Notes: generated by a model from the letters alone, not told the origin. DNA of 64,000 nucleotides from Rutstroemia sp. NJR-2017a BVV2 (GCA_002946415.1 NJPS01000020.1:62001-126000), one strand, 5' to 3'; counted from the stretch's first letter, positions 10,779 to 23,283 are shown. Made by a program: numbers and translations.

Positions 10779-11669
10779 TCACTGCTTCCCTTTCAAATGC
10801 CACTCAAACACCTTCTCAAACAGCCCCTTCCCATTCCCAACCATCGTATCTCCATGACACGGCACGATATGTTCAAAGCCCCAACTCCCAATCCTCCTCA
10901 CACTCCGATCAAAACCCGGTCTATCCGAACGGCTAAACGCATACCACAGCATTCTCTTCTGCCAAATAGCAGTTCCCTTCGTACTCTGCAAATGGCCAAA
11001 CAGTTTCGTCGCCCACCCCGAGCTCGCATCCTCTCCCGTCCGCGAATACTGTTCTGTAGCGGGTAAGTTAAACATCAGATCCGCTTGGATGAGCGTCTTG
11101 TCTGGTTTGTAGAAGAACACGATTTCTTTGTTGGGATGGGCATCGACGAATTCGTATTCGAAGTCGGCGTCGAATTCCGGGGAGACTTTGGTCTGCGCTT
11201 TGTCCTTTGCCGTGAAGATTGTTTGGAAGGTGATGTTGGTTACTTTTTTGTCGGTCTGCGATTGTTTGGCGCGCTTTTCTGCTAGTCCTTCGGGTGCGAT
11301 GAAGTGGGCGTGCGGGTAGGCTTGGTGCCAGTCGGAGAGGAAGATGTGGTGTTCGAGGTCGGGGGCTGCGATGTATGCGACGCGGTTTCCAAGGGATTGG
11401 AGTTTGGTGGAAACGGTGGGGGTGAGCGCAACCGGGGAGAAGACGGCGAGGGAGCCGGAGGTGAGTCGGACTGTGAGGATGAACTATTAGAGATTGCGTA
11501 TGAAGTATGAGGCACCTCATGGAGAAGAGTAAATACCAATAGTAGCTCTGCCACCGAGCTTGATTTTGCCGAAGCGCAAGAAGGGGACAGACAGTGTTGT
11601 GACATTGGGCGAAAGGTCGCGAATAACCATGACCTTCTCTGGGTCGCTAGGCACAAGCTTGTCTGACAT
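10779..11669 (-). CDS. DUF4336 / metallo-beta-lactamase-like protein
   Basis: Two exons, 11669-11537 and 11470-10779, encode 274 aa (MSDKLVPSDPEKVMVIRDLS). The junction restores GGRATIVRLTSGSLAVFSPV, which neither frame shows alone. The fold is beta-lactamase-like: beta-strand-rich N-terminus, VAYIAAPDLEHHIFLSDWHQ (about 84-103), AHFIAPEGLAEKR, then FFYKPDKTLIQADLMFNLPA. The C-terminal motif is IVPCHGD. These match the fungal DUF4336 family as I remember it, which is related to metallo-beta-lactamases but with incomplete metal ligands. Substrate and pathway are unknown. No signal peptide is seen, so it is probably cytosolic. A CTATAAATA sequence at about 11852 lies some 180 nt upstream. Confidence 0.85.
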
Positions 11670-12592
11670 CTTGAGATAGGAGATATGTTGATATCAATTT
11701 GTAGTTGTATAGAGGTACTTTCGTGATATGGTAAGTTGTTAAAATATGCACTCCGCAGTAGGAATGTTCGCGATGTAATGACGTATGCAGTAAGGTTAAG
11801 GGACTTCCGGGGTCTAGAGCCTAGACTAGAGCCGTTTTCGATCTCGGCGCCCTATAAATACAGTGAGGATCAACGACAAAGATGTTTGTTTGTTTGCAGT
11901 TAAGTTGGTGAAACAAAAGAATATGGAAAAGGCAAACTTCTATCCTTCTTTATACCCTTCCTTAAATGCAAAAAGACACACCATATTTGATTTGATTATT
12001 TGGAATATCGATCCAGACCTGAGGCGTTGAGTAAGCATCGAGCATGAAACTCCTCATGCCGAGGTCGTCTGGCTTTGTGTCCACAGGGATTGATAAGCCT
12101 GTCAGAACCTAGATTACAGGGCCCACTAAGCCATATTTACGGATTCTCGGGCCATTTTTGGCATGTTGTGTAACTTGTCGTGCTTTATGTGATGTTCGTG
12201 TTGAGTAGTAAACGCTGAGGTGATACAGACAGAATACAGTAAGCATGTATCGACGTAATTGGTGGATGGAACTGCAAATGCTTCTTCTGGTCAGGCATTA
12301 TATAGCATACATAGCCTTTGGATGGCTTTCATGTAGTGTCGAAGGATCAGTGGACAGAACAGTGACAAACACAAATATGCAATTCATTATCGACTGTGTA
12401 TCAGGTACAGCCCTAACTAATCTCCTCGTATCTTTTTATATCCTTCAAGATAGGTATTCAAGAAGGTATCTCACAAACTATCTAAGGTACAGAAAGACGA
12501 CAACGGGTATGTGCCCAGATCCAACGCCGAGTACAGGTAGCAAAGATAGAATAATCCACCCTGAAATGAGTGAAGGTGATGGACGATCTCCC
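11670..12592. other. Intergenic region
   Basis: Upstream of the DUF4336 gene and downstream of the coiled-coil gene. A plus-strand ORF at 12245-12895 begins here, but half of it is antisense to coding sequence, and I do not accept it. Confidence 0.45.
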
Positions 12593-14834
12593 TCAACCGG
12601 GGAATCGATAAGTAACAGGAACGCCAGCCTTCATAAACAGAACAAATCTCCATTGCACAAACTTCCTCTGAAATCCACGCGGTACCAGCTGTCTAAGACC
12701 AAGGAAGCCATCCGACTGATGATCGTGAAGAATCTGATAGAGATATCTACGCGTGGTATCATTCGCAGCCAACCAAAGCTGTCGCTCCTGGTAAGCCGAG
12801 TAACTCATCCAAACCGCAGCGTAAACCAGAATATGGAAAGACAACCCAACAAGCGTATCGACAACCGACGGCAACCTCCCAGGACGCGGTCGTAGCAAAT
12901 CATCCCACAAACCGCGCTGAAGCGAAGAATCTCTACGAGGAGGAAATCGCACCCCACCCCCGTCCAAATCATCCGGTTCGGAAGACTCGGACGCATCAGA
13001 AAGCCACGGACTCGCAGGCGCAGCCGCACGACCCAAAACTTTTCGGCCAAGACGTTTCCCAAACGCGATACAACTACCAATCCAGTAAATCGCCAACATG
13101 AGGAAATTGTACTCGACCAGAAGCCAGCAGACAATAGGATGATGAGCCCAGACTCGGAAAGGCACGTAGCGGGTGGGTCCTGCGACAGGCACTTCTGGGC
13201 CGGGCGTGGGAACTTCGACTACGACTTCTGGACCAGGTACGGCAATCTGGACGGTCTTGAAGATAAATTGAGTGAAAGCATTGCGTGGGGCTCGTTCATG
13301 TCCTTTACCCTTTTTATCGATCGGTTCTTCACTGTAATAGCTTTCGTGGTCCCCAGCGGCGCTGCCAAGTTCATCATCGAGAGACCTCTTTTTCTTTAGC
13401 ACAGCAGTTTCTCCGTCGTCTCCGCCATCAACACTTTCATCGGCACTGACGACACTAGCTGTATCAGGTCCTCTGTAAGCATCGGGATCCTGTTTGAATT
13501 CTGGGTTCTGGCCTTTCTGGAGCTTCTCGATCACTGCCGATAAGGATGCCACGGTCTGTCTGGCATTGTTGCATTCCAGCTGAAGTTCTTCCATGCCTTT
13601 CAGTTTTTCTTTCAACGGGTCCAGCTCTGCATTCAGACGTCGCACTTCTTCGTTCTTTCTCTCAAGCGCCCGCGGCAGGTCTCTGGTGTTTGCAAGATGA
13701 TCGTCGAGATCATTGCGTGCGGTTTTGGCCTCGAGTTTTTCGGCCCGCACCTGTTCCTTCAGTGCCTCAATTTCTTTTCGTGCCTTGATCAGGTCGGCCT
13801 CATGTTTCTGAATTTGATTCTCATAGTATCTGAATTCTTTTCCGCTTCGTTCTTGGCTATCGTGAAGGTCTTGGGTTTGTCGATCTTTCTTCTTAATATC
13901 GTTGTCTTTCTCAATAATGGCCACTTTTTGCGTTTCGATTTCAACTTCTTGTTCTTGCAGTCCTTTCTCGAGATATTCAATATGACGACGATAATTATCC
14001 TCGCTTTCTTTAAACTTTTCGCGTTCCTCGTCGTGTTTATCTTTCAGCTGCTCCAACTTCGTTTTTTCCTCCTCCAGACGTGAAATGTTGTGTTCGGCGT
14101 AGTCTAGTTGAGCAAAGTGCTCTTTCTCATCCTCCTTCAACTTCATATTCTCTTCCCGCAAGTTGTCGTTCTCCATCACTATATCCTCGACATTCACAAT
14201 CTTTTCCTCTAGTCGTGCACATTCCGCTTCGACATACTCCATTTGATCTGAATGCTCCTTCTCCAAAACCTCGATTTTTTCCTTCAACTTCTCATTCTCC
14301 GCCTTCAACTCATCCTTCTCCATCTTCAACTTATTAATCTCCATCTTCAACTCATCATCCAAATCCGCCTTCTCAAATTCCTCTTGTGACGCCATCTTAA
14401 ATGCTTTTTGATGATCCTTCAGAGCGTTAATTTCGTCTTGTTTTTCGCGAACATGAAGAATCTTCTCAATGTTGGCTTCCGTTAACTCCTCAACCTTTTT
14501 TTCAAGCAGTCCGTTCTTTGTTCGAAATTCACCGCAATCGGGTCGGTTGCAGTCTTTTGGTGGTCTGTAACACACGTATTAATTCGCATTGTGTCTTTAA
14601 TCACGTGTAGTTGTTTGTTACTTACGCCTTCTTCTTTTTCTTGTTTTTCTTTTTCTTCTCTGGGGTTGAATTTGTTGTGTTCGGAGCATCTCCAAATTCT
14701 TCGAAAAAGGCGAAGTCTTGGGGTGTTACGTTTGGTTTGGCTACTGTACCACTTTGGCCAGTGAAACTGATGCTGGGTACGGTAGGAGGCGGCTGGAAGG
14801 AGAACTCCCCGTCGAATTCTGAGTTGGATGTCAT
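12593..14834 (-). CDS. Long coiled-coil protein with two C-terminal membrane segments
   Basis: Two exons, 14834-14626 and 14564-12593, give 726 aa; the intron (GTAAGT...ACAG) keeps frame. The first exon encodes an acidic/aromatic start (MTSNSEFDGEFSFQPPPTVP) and ends in a Lys-rich run. Residues about 86-420 form an almost unbroken coiled coil rich in Glu, Lys and Leu. A disordered linker is followed by a hydrophobic segment at about 547-571 (IVCWLLVEYNFLMLAIYWIG) and a second at about 637-659 (VVDTLVGLSFHILVYAAVWM). The final 65 residues include YQERQLWLAANDTTRRYL and look well conserved in style. The layout suggests a membrane-anchored tether or nuclear-envelope/organelle-surface protein with a long cytosolic rod. 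That is inference; I do not recognise a named family. Confidence 0.8.
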
Positions 14835-14869
14835 GTTGCTGGTGTTGCTGGTGTTGCTGCTGTTGCTGA
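14835..14869. repeat. GTTGCTGGT-type 9-bp repeat in the 5' UTR
   Basis: About four imperfect copies of GTTGCTGGT or GTTGCTGCT directly upstream of the ATG of the coiled-coil gene, presumably in its 5' UTR (CAGCAAC-type on the transcript). Confidence 0.75.
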
Positions 14870-15723
14870 GGAACAGGATACAGGTTTGGCAGTTAAAGCA
14901 AGAGAAGGGATATGAAGAGATTAATATAGTAATTCAACTAATAGCTACAGCGCTGCGAATGTATTGTGAATATCAGGAATCTGAGTGAATTGAATGTAAG
15001 TTGACAATACGTTAGCTCCCATTTTTGTAACCTATTGTAAGTTGTAACCTCGCTGATAAGTTGGACAGCTCCAATTGCCATTGTTCAAGTGATATACAGA
15101 GACTATATTTCATCTGGGTTGAGATATCATTTATATAATCATCAGCATTATATTCACCGGTATCTCTATCACTTGCCCTGGCGGCGTCTTCGCTGCCTCC
15201 TCGAAATAGCAGTAAGTGGCCCACCTCATCATTCACTAATAAAGCAACATGATGGGCAAGCTATAGTAATGGCCTGCAAGAGCAGATGCAGCTACCCGTA
15301 CTGCATGTGCACTTAACAAGAAATAGACTAGGCCCGCAAACAAAGGAGTGCTTCGCACATTACTACCATGATATAAAGCATTCATTTCATCTTTAAATAT
15401 ACTCTACAGTCGTAGCATAACTGGGAAGTATGCATGCATAAATGACACAACAATTCGCTCCAAGTCTGTAAACTCGTACAAGGAAATTCCGCTCGTGTCA
15501 TGACCTAGCACCTAGCAGCGCCTATACGCCAGATCCTAAGATAGCACATAAAATAATGCTATTGTAATAGCTCAATAATATGAGCCGTCCCGCCCAGCCA
15601 AAACCAAGCCGACCCAGACTTAGCCACCATACCCGGTCTAAGACACTTTCTTTTCCTTTTCCTACCCCCAGAAATCGAAGCCAAAACGCCACATTAACCA
15701 AGCAAGAGCTTGAACACATTTGA
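14835..15723. other. Intergenic region
   Basis: 5' flank of the coiled-coil gene and 3' flank of nse4. Apart from the short 9-bp repeat, nothing coding or structural was recognised. Confidence 0.5.
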
Positions 15724-17221
15724 TCAAGCATACCACCCCTTAGCACCCACGCGGGTGTTGTCCTGCTCTTCTCTATGATCAATCATGGGTTCACGAATGT
15801 CAAAGAGCTGGATTAGTTCTTCCCACTCATCCATATCGAGGGATAGCACCGCCTGATGACGTGCCGTGTGACCTGAGCTGCCTGCTGCTGATTCTGCGCC
15901 TCTATACTCTGTCGCGTATGTTCATTAGCTATGGGTCCACCAGGAAAGAAGTAAGTGACAACAAACCTAAGAAAGGAAGACCGTTTTTGTCCATCTCAAT
16001 CCCCACTTTCCCATCGCGAATCAAGAAGCTCACATAAAACATATTCTCAATCGTCTGCCCAAATGAAAAGGGATTAATGACGAATTTGAAGAAAGCCGGA
16101 TTCCCGCTCTCGGACATTCCATAACGATCCAAGAGAGCTTCTTGTTCCTCTTGCGTCATGTTCTCAGTTGCCTCCGCTTCAACTTCCTTCTCCAGCTTTT
16201 CTGCTGCCTCTTTGAGTCGTTTCAAAATCATTGTGCATAAGTATGTTAAGTTGGCATTCTCGGACTTCTCAATGTCACCAGCCTGAAGAACTTCTGGGCG
16301 TGTCTCTTCGAGGTTGCTTGGCTTCAAGGCGGCTCTACGCACGACGGCTTTACGAGCACGTTTTTGGAGAGAGAGTGGGCCGAGGAGGAATCCCGGTAGG
16401 GATGGTCGTAAGATATTGGGTAGGCATGCATGGCGACCGAGGTATTCCCAATTCAGCATCTCGCCATCATTATCATCGTCACTGTCTTCCGCCTGATGTG
16501 CGCCTCTGCGATTCCGTTGAGTGCCACGTCCTTGGTGTTCATCTGAATGATCGTGAGCTCGTCTCATGTACACCTTAAGCTTTGAGACGAAATCGTCAAC
16601 GTCAATGCCTGCCGCATTATCCCCAGACGTCATTCGCAGGGTCTTCTTCTTCGCCAAGTCTGCTGTGCTAACAAGTAAACGAGAGTCGATCGTCGCATCT
16701 GAAGTTTGCTTTACTCGATTTGATAGCTGGTTGGCCTTCAAGAGAGTGTCACGGATGCCGGTCGATTCTGCACTGAGATATTCGGCTCGATTATCCTGTA
16801 TGTCGCGAGTGAGCTCCCTCAACCCTGCGCGTAGCCCTCTTCGCTCCTCCATCGTCTGCGCCGGATCGTACGCCATGCCATCTTCTTCGCCGTCATCGTC
16901 AACAGCCTCGGTTGTCCTTCGTCTCTGATTGCGTCCGCCCGATGCATCTCCTACGCCCGTTGTACCAGTACGCTTTCGTTTGCTGGTGGGTGATGATGCT
17001 CTTCCACGATCCATGGAGGGGTTTGAAGCCCGTTCTTTACCCTTCCCCGTAGGTATTTGGGAAGACGTGTTTTCCTTATCGGAGGAGGTGGAAACAGCTG
17101 GAGAGGGGCTTAATGCGGTTACATTTGTGGATCTTCGTGGAACGCTTGGTCCTGGAGATGCTCCGTAGAGGTCATCATCGAATTCTTGAGCATAAGACGC
17201 CGATCTATTTGCACTTGCCAT
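15724..17221 (-). CDS. nse4: SMC5-SMC6 complex kleisin subunit Nse4
   Basis: Two exons, 17221-15967 and 15908-15724, give 479 aa. Nse4 bridges the Smc5 and Smc6 heads with Nse1 and Nse3 in DNA repair and chromosome segregation. The disordered N-terminus (about 1-110) has a basic nuclear-localisation-like TSKRKR. The kleisin N-terminal region follows, with RRGLRAGLRELTRDIQDNRA (about 128-147) and ADLAKKKTLRMTSGDNAAGI. The C-terminal winged-helix region has NPAFFKFVINPFSFGQTIEN and DGKVGIEMDKNGLPFL. The second exon supplies the usual terminal motif, HQAVLSLDMDEWEELIQLFD then IRE. That motif only appears after removing the 58-nt intron, which confirms the splice. It diverges from vps34 across a 478-bp shared upstream region. 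Confidence 0.92.
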
Positions 17222-17699
17222 CGAATCGTGGCAGCTGTTTGTATTCTAGTGCGATGGACGAAGTGCGAAACTTTACTAGGCCCTGTTGACCAAGAATTCC
17301 AATCGCAATGTCGCGTCGCGTTGATTTTGAGTAATTCCTCAGATAAGCAATGAAATTATGTGTGGATCAGCGACTGATTGAAATATGGCATGAACAATGA
17401 ATGTCGCGTGTAGTATTCTGTCCCTGTCATTGCGAAAGAGAATTGTATAAAAACAGTTAGAAGTTTTCGAATGTCAAGTGAGGGAGCCTTGAATTTGGAA
17501 CTGACGCGCATCGTTTGCTGGCGTTTAATGTGGGGTCTTGCAAGAATAAGCGCACGAGCCTCTACTCTAATCTTCGGAATAACTTAATGACCGATAATCT
17601 GTCGACGCATGGACCAGTTTGCGACCGCTTGCTCATCGCTGTGGCATCTTGCTGTCCCATAAGGTCCAATAATCGAGCTTCCCTCGCAGAAAATGGATC
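17222..17699. promoter_or_regulatory. Shared divergent upstream region of nse4 and vps34
   Basis: 478 bp between two diverging start codons, so both promoters must lie here. A short plus-strand ORF at 17515-17736 overlaps the vps34 start in another frame and is not supported. No specific factor site is claimed. Confidence 0.6.
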
Positions 17700-20636
17700 A
17701 TGGAACCCTTCTCATTTGCAAGCTCGGAAGCTGTAAATATACCTGTGAATATCAGAATGTATGCTTTGTTGGGCTTTTTCATAAATTGGGGATCATCCAC
17801 TAACTAACTCACAACAGTCTCAGTCTTGAAGGGGAACAGACGCCAATACCATTCTCTACGCTTATAAACAGACCGGACTTGCGACATATTGGCTCTAATC
17901 TGAGGTGAATCAAAAGCAGACCCTTTGGTATTTGGATCCCAGTGCACATACTCACAGTGTATCTAGCTCTCACTCAGATCTCTACGTCACAGCACAGCTA
18001 TGGGCTGATTCGAAACCGTTGACAGTTCCCGTCCAGACAACTTACAAGCCTTTCAAAAATGAGAGAAAGTAAGTAGTAGTCTTATGTATTCCTAAATGCG
18101 CTGACACCTAACAAGATGGAACGAATGGCTTGAGTTGCCCATCAACTATTCGACGCTCCCGCTAAGCTCCCAGCTCGCTCTTACTGTATGGGACTTGTCC
18201 CCAGCAGGTGGTAAAGGCGCCCAAGGCCACGCCGTACCTTTTGGGGGAACCACATTAAGACTTTTTGATACGGATAATCAGCTACAAAAGGGCCGTCAAA
18301 AATGCTTCTTGCACCGTAGGAAGGCTGCGGATGGTCTCGATTCGTCCTCAACGCCTTCGATCCTCCCCGCTACACGACGAAACTTTACAAAAGGAAAGGA
18401 GGACGAGGAATTAATTGATAGAGAGGGTGAAGAGCTGGATAGGCTGGAGAAGCTGTTCAAAAAGCACGAGATGGGCGAAATCCCTCGCATTGATTGGCTC
18501 GACCAACTTGTATTCAGAAATGTGGAGAGACGAGGTCTACAAGCGTCCAGTGCATCGTTAAAGAACGTACAGCGGAGACGCACGAGACAGAGAAGTGTAG
18601 TCATGACACTCGATGGAGCGGGAGAAAAGAGAGCGGCCGACGACGAGGAGGATACTGATGATGATGATCCCGTCAAGGACGAAAGATTCATGCTTCATGT
18701 CGAACTTCCTCGGTTTGACTTTCCCATCGTATTTGCAGATCATGAATATCCTCCAGGTCCTGTGTCATCATTGCAGCATCTGTCATCTTCTCAGTCAAAT
18801 ATCATACTCAAACCTCCCCCAGAGGTCCACTACGGCCCAGGCATCAATGGGCCAGGCGACGAAGAATACGGACTTCTCGGACGGCTCGTGAGGGTTTACG
18901 ATCCTGAAGTTGGAGCTAGAGATAATCCAGCCGAGAGCAAGCATCGTCGTCTTGTGCGTAGCCACCGAACTGGGATTTTAGATCGTGACCTCAAGCCGAA
19001 TGCTAAAGTTCGAGACGAGCTAAACAACATCATAGCATACTCACCAACGCACATTCTATCGCCAGAGGAGAAGGATCTGGTTTGGAAATTCCGTCATCAT
19101 CTTTCGAGGGATAAGAGAGCACTTACCAAGTTTGTCAAGTCCGTGAATTGGCATGATCAGAGCGAATCGCGGCGAGCAGTCACCATGTTGGGCAAATGGA
19201 TTGAGATTGACGTCGATGATGCTTTGGAATTACTGGGTCCGACTTTTGATAACCCAGCCGTTAGAGCATATGCAGTGGACAGACTGAGGAAGTCCGATGA
19301 CAATGAACTGCTGCTGTATCTTTTGCAGCTGGTACAAGCACTAAAATTCGAGCACATCTCCCCTGATTCCGCCGAAGATGCAACCCAGGACTCGTCTTTA
19401 GCAAGGTTTCTTATTTCGCGTGCAACAAAAAATTTCACGCTGGGAAATTTCTTTCATTGGTATCTCATGGTGGAATGTGACGATAAAAGCGAAGACCAAT
19501 CAGCAGGTTACCGCAAACTCTTTGCCAAAGTCGAGTACGATTTCATGGCCGAGCTATCTAAGAATCCAGAGGGAAACAAAATACGACAGATTTTACTACG
19601 GCAAGCAGAAGTCACCGCCATAATTTCAAGAATTTCAGAAGATATAAAGACTTCGAGAGAGGCGATCAATACGAAAGCAACGATACTGAAGGATTATCTT
19701 ACTGACCCGAAGAATGATCTCCTTGTCATAGATCCGCCATTGCCACTACCCCTGGATCCCTCGATCCGTATAACTGGGGTTGATCCGTCGCAAACGGTTG
19801 TTTTTAAATCGTCCTTATTTCCTATCATGATAACTTTCAAAACAAGCACTAAGCAGAATTACCAAGTTATCTTCAAAACAGGAGACGATCTACGCCAAGA
19901 TCAACTGGTCATACAAATCATCACACTCATGGATCAACTATTGCAAAAGGAGAATCTAGACCTCAAGTTATCTCCATACAAGATTCTCGCAACTGGTGCC
20001 ACAGCCGGAGCAGTCCAGTTCGTGCCATCTATGACCTTGCAAGCTATTGTCAATAAATTCAAGGGCAACACTGTTTTGAACTTTCTCAAAGCCAACAATC
20101 CTGACGATGGAGCACCCCTTGGTGTACGGAAAGAAGCCCTGGATACATTCATCAAATCATGTGCTGGATACTGTGTCATCACCTATCTTCTCGGCGTCGG
20201 TGATCGCCATCTTGACAATCTTCTCCTCGCACCAGACGGTCATTTCTTCCACGCAGATTTCGGATTCATCCTCGGCAGAGACCCTAAGCCCTTCGCACCA
20301 GCTATGAAACTGTGCAAAGAAATGGTTGACGGAATGGGCGGCTCGATGTCGGAACACTATTCTCAATTCAAACAGTATTGCTTTACGGCCTACACCACAT
20401 TGCGGAAGTCCTCGAATTTGATCCTCAATCTGTTTAGTTTAATGGTGGATGCTAACATTCCGGATATCAAGTTGGAGCCGGATAAGGTGGTGTTGAAGGT
20501 TAAGGAACGCTTCCATTTGGAGTTGAGTGAGGAGGATGCGATTAGACATTTTGAGAGACTTATTGAGGATAGTGCGAATGCGATCTTCCCGGTGGTTATA
20601 GATAGGCTGCATGGGTTTGTGCAGCATTTTAGGTAG
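17700..20636 (+). CDS. vps34: Phosphatidylinositol 3-kinase Vps34 (class III PI3K)
   Basis: Makes PI3P on endosomal and autophagic membranes, in complexes with Vps15 and Atg6/Beclin. Four exons: 17700-17758, 17818-17904, 17967-18068 (or starting at 17958) and 18116-20636, giving about 922-925 aa. The largest exon alone lacks the N-terminus. I recovered it as MEPFSFASSEAVNIPVNIRI, then LSLEGEQTPIPFSTL and SDLYVTAQLWADSKPLTVPV, which is the start of the C2 domain and matches the family. After the C2 domain and the helical PIK domain, the kinase domain has GDDLRQDQL (about residue 672), the catalytic loop GVGDRHLDN (about 776) and the activation-loop DFG (about 797). The C-terminal helix VVIDRLHGFVQHFR binds membrane in the family. 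The one uncertain point is the exon 3 acceptor. Confidence 0.95.
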
Positions 20637-22320
20637 AGGTAAGAGAATGTTGGGTGGAGTTATTGTGGTCTGGCGTTCAGAAGAGCTGCAAAGAGTGTCA
20701 AGTGTTGTTGCAATGTAGAATATCAAAGTGTGAAAATTACTACTTAGAGCTTCAGATATTGACAGGTGCTGACCCACCACGGTGATGACAGCCCTCCCTC
20801 ATCTGGCATATGTGGATTATCAAGTGAAGTACCACATATCTGGAGCCAATGCCGGGATGTGAGGACGAGTCTAGAGCAGAATACTATGTGCCAAGCTCTC
20901 AACGTCTTTCATCCCCACCTCTCTCTACCTTACCCTCATCATCGGTGGAGTTTTCGGACAGCCAATAAAGAGTTCTAGACTCTTTCTGCGCGCTTCCCAA
21001 ACGACCCTGGAACTTCGATGAAGTCCTCCGGGTGTGAAATAGACGAGTTTGACGATAGGGCGGATTGTAGCAGCAGTAAAATAGACTTGGAAGCATGAAG
21101 TATTCCCGCTTAGGTCGAGCATCCGGAATTCATTTACTGCTACAGTACATTTACACTGTTTATTTTTCACCAGAAAAAACCTCTTTTCTCTTCCCTTCCG
21201 GCCCTCACGGCTTGAGGAAGTGGACTATCTATCTACACACGGCCCGCATACTAAACCCTAGCGTGCGAGATTCTTTTTTATACTCTATCCCGTCCGTGTC
21301 ACAGGCTTGGTCCGTCTTGATTATAACCTTACGGGACGACCTAAGTTCGGTCTCGTGGCTTATTTTCTTTCCAGTCCCAGTGCTTTGGTACTGTAAGATA
21401 TTCTATACGACATTGCCCGGTCTGTGTAACTCCCAGATTGGAACAATACGAACGCACCGGTAGCTACATTTGAGAAGGTAATACTTACACATTGATTCTG
21501 TGTGTTTTGAGAAGTCAAAACTCTTCTTCAGGTACCGTGATACGAGCCGTGTAGATGAACGAAGCTGGAAGTGCATGAAATAATACGTCGATCTATTCGT
21601 GGTGAGTCATTATACCATCGACAAACAGCTCAAAGCTTCAGTCAACAACACCTATAGTCTTACGAATCTTAAGTTTCGATCTCCCATAACACAAACCCTC
21701 ACACCAGGTTCTCCCTTCCCAAAACCTCAACTCAGGCTCCCGTTAAGTTAAGGCACCAACCAGTACCAGAAACTCCACGCATCAGATGAAACATGCCTCG
21801 AAGCTCCAACACGCTACGTTCGGGAAGCAAGGCTTATTTCGTCGCCCTTTCTTCTGCTCACTGGTAACGAATGAACAGACGCATGAAGTTTGAGCTCGAG
21901 CGGGCCGCTTTGATTCGTGTTTATGATTTTTATGCTGTGCTCTACTGTACTACGCCGGTGGGTGACAAGCTTTTTTTTTTTCACGATCGACGTTTGGCGT
22001 GCATAAATCTCTCGATGCAGCTTTGGCAGTCTAGAATTTCATGAGGGATGGGAGGAAACGAGAAGGTTCACTGGTTTGGATAGAGTTGCTCTCGGGCCTT
22101 TTGGAGTGGGAAGATGCTGGATTGTGTGGCCGTTGGGCTGGACTGGGATGTGTATATATATGGTCTTGCTGGAGATGGAGATTGTGTATTTTGTTCTTTT
22201 TATCTCGTGTCATTACAAGTCAGGTCAGTTGCAATAATCTCTTGCTTCTCAAAGATCTCCAGATTCCCACAACCGCTACACGAAACCTATCTCTCATCCT
22301 CCATACACCCAAAAATCAAA
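20637..22320. other. Intergenic region, about 1.7 kb
   Basis: 3' flank of vps34 and the upstream region of the small Cys protein gene. Overlapping minus-strand ORFs at 20899-21170 and a plus-strand ORF at 21095-21463 carry no domain and have no supporting exon structure. A T-run lies at about 21971-21981. Confidence 0.45.
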
Positions 22321-22672
22321 ATGCCTTGTTACTGCGCAAACTACTACGTAAGTATAACATTCCCTGCATTCGTCCTGTACGATCCGACTCTAACAACACC
22401 ACCACAGGGCTCCCTCAACTGCCAAAACGCCGTGCCGAATTTCGGGGATCGATGTGCACTCTGTGTTGTATGTCTCGTCTCCCTCCCCCCTAGAAGACAT
22501 GAGATGAGGCTAACCATTGATTCATCCACAGGCAACTCAAGCCCCAACCACTAACGCCGTAAACCTGACTTCCGCCCCTCAGCAATGGATTGAGAATAAT
22601 CGACGGGAACAACTCAGACGGGATGAGGCGAATCTGAGGATGAAGAGGATGAATAGGACGGTGGTTAGATGA
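22321..22672 (+). CDS. Small cysteine-containing protein, 75 aa
   Basis: Three exons, 22321-22347, 22408-22467 and 22532-22672, encode 75 residues. Both introns (60 and 64 nt) have clean GTAAGT or GTATGT donors, CTAAC-like branch points and CAG acceptors, and the reading frame is phase 0 throughout. That is strong evidence for a real gene too short for ORF calling. The N-terminal half reads MPCYCANYYGSLNCQNAVPN and then FGDRCALC: five or six cysteines in pairs, suggesting a small zinc-binding or disulfide motif. There is no signal peptide, so metal binding is more likely. The C-terminal half is a basic helix (WIENNRREQLRRDEANLRMK). Family unknown. Confidence 0.7.
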
Positions 22673-23283
22673 GATGTGGAAATGGAAAGAGAGGAGTGGA
22701 GAGGATGGGGTAATGGCTGTGGGTAGATAGATGATATGGGGAAAATAGGCGTTTTTGGCTGGAACCTGGGGAGCTGGACTCTTGTTCTGGGGGTTGCTAT
22801 ATGGCGGGTCCATTTTCTTGTAGATACTTAGCCGTTTGGGGTGGGGATTAGACTGGCGGAATAGTATAATGAACTGGTGGGGGGAGAAAGAAAGAAGAAG
22901 ATAATGGCAGTTGAGAATGCAGTCCACTAGATGGGATTGAAATAAGATGTTGTATTTTCCAAAGCAGGTGCAGGTGCAGATGTCAGTGGAGGGAGATCTG
23001 TGCGTGAGGCCGTTAATCATTGCTCGTACAGTACATAACTGACGCCGAATCGGGTGTTCCGAGAGATATAAAAACAGAATAAGCAAGATAACTCCAACAT
23101 ATCCAAGCCTACCTGGCCAGTCCTATTCCCTCATCCTATGCCGTTCCCATAACATAGCATGCCGTCTCGTAAATATCTTACATGCCGCCAGTCGTATATA
23201 CCACCCAAGATCAAAACCGCTGTTCATCCGTATCCATGATATAAGTCCTCAATACGAGCCAAATTGACACTTCCTAAACTCAC
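22673..23283. other. Convergent intergenic region
   Basis: 3' flanks of the small Cys protein gene (+) and the one-helix membrane protein gene (-). A long minus-strand ORF at 22490-23086 overlaps the 3' exon of the small gene and is rejected. Confidence 0.5.

Noticed and set aside
12245..12895. Plus-strand ORF of 216 codons
   Set aside because: Its second half is antisense to the end of the coiled-coil gene, and its first half has no domain or splice support.
22490..23086. Minus-strand ORF of 198 codons
   Set aside because: It overlaps the last exon of the small Cys protein gene in antisense, starts poorly and reads like random translation.
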